Part shown: positions 12,448 to 12,456 of the stretch, in pieces
How positions within the stretch are numbered: position 1 is the first letter of the stretch
Layout: each line of letters opens with the position of its first letter
From: Thermoproteota archaeon
GTDB lineage: Archaea; Thermoproteota; Thermoprotei_A; Sulfolobales; Acidilobaceae
DNA length: 12,456 nt
NCBI GenBank assembly: GCA_013152575.1
Contig: JAADGB010000123.1
Location: forward strand, 1 to 12,456
Direction: 5' to 3'
Notes under the pieces: model-generated
Seen by the model: only the letters and a program-made list of their open reading frames with translations
What the model was told of the DNA's origin: nothing
Database searches by the model: none
Made by a program: the position numbers and the translations under genes

Positions 12448-12456
12448 GTGTTCCCC

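Noticed and set aside
1..12456. CRISPR array, insertion sequence, integrase or attachment site
   Set aside because: No regularly spaced direct repeats, transposase or recombinase motifs, or tRNA 3'-end duplications were seen.

Overview
The window looks like chromosomal DNA of a hyperthermophilic crenarchaeon (Thermoproteota), most like the Desulfurococcales/Pyrodictiaceae. This is inferred from gene content and signals, not from a search. Supporting signs are Arg codons that are mostly AGA/AGG, frequent ATA for Ile, many TTG and GTG starts, GGTGA/GAGG Shine-Dalgarno sites, archaeal TATA boxes 25-45 bases ahead of genes, and a tRNA-Ser(CGA) with a 36-base bulge-helix-bulge intron. The protein families also fit: KptA, VKOR, MoeA, a DUF309 protein and two archaeal-type radical SAM proteins. 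I see no mobile element, CRISPR array, integrase or rRNA.

Layout. 1-559 (-): most of an MscS-family mechanosensitive channel, cut by the left edge. 560-866: a 307-base intergenic region with divergent promoters and a GC-rich island (about 721-795) that may be a structured RNA. 867-2675 (+): a two-gene unit, an alpha/beta hydrolase and a metallo-beta-lactamase-fold hydrolase, 6 bases apart. 2701-6553 (-): six genes. In transcription order they are a small glycine-rich membrane protein, a PflX-like radical SAM protein, then a four-gene cluster of a DUF309-like protein, an unknown protein, KptA and a VKOR-family membrane thiol oxidoreductase. 6554-6803: promoters in both directions and a second GC-rich element (6642-6717) that folds on paper into a 4-way, cloverleaf-like structure. 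6804-7097 (+): a small unknown protein. 7197-7322 (-): the intron-containing tRNA-Ser. 7409-9360 (+): a nucleotidyltransferase-fold protein and pyruvate kinase, 14 bases apart. 9357-11342 (-): a phosphoribosyltransferase with an apparent winged-helix-like C-terminal tail and, upstream of it, MoeA. 11428-12276 (-): a second radical SAM protein, preceded by a possible 41-residue reading frame at the right edge.

How the genes fit together. Most are housekeeping functions: osmotic protection (MscS), glycolysis (pyruvate kinase), nucleotide salvage (PRTase), Mo/W cofactor maturation (MoeA), RNA 2'-phosphate removal (KptA), disulfide formation (VKOR) and serine decoding. No single pathway links them. 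The most promising uncharacterised items are the two GC-rich intergenic elements, the compact DUF309/unknown/KptA/VKOR cluster, the hydrolase pair, and the PRTase with a C-terminal winged-helix-like tail. I did not find a clear, wholly new system. These are leads, and the RNA candidates are the weakest supported.
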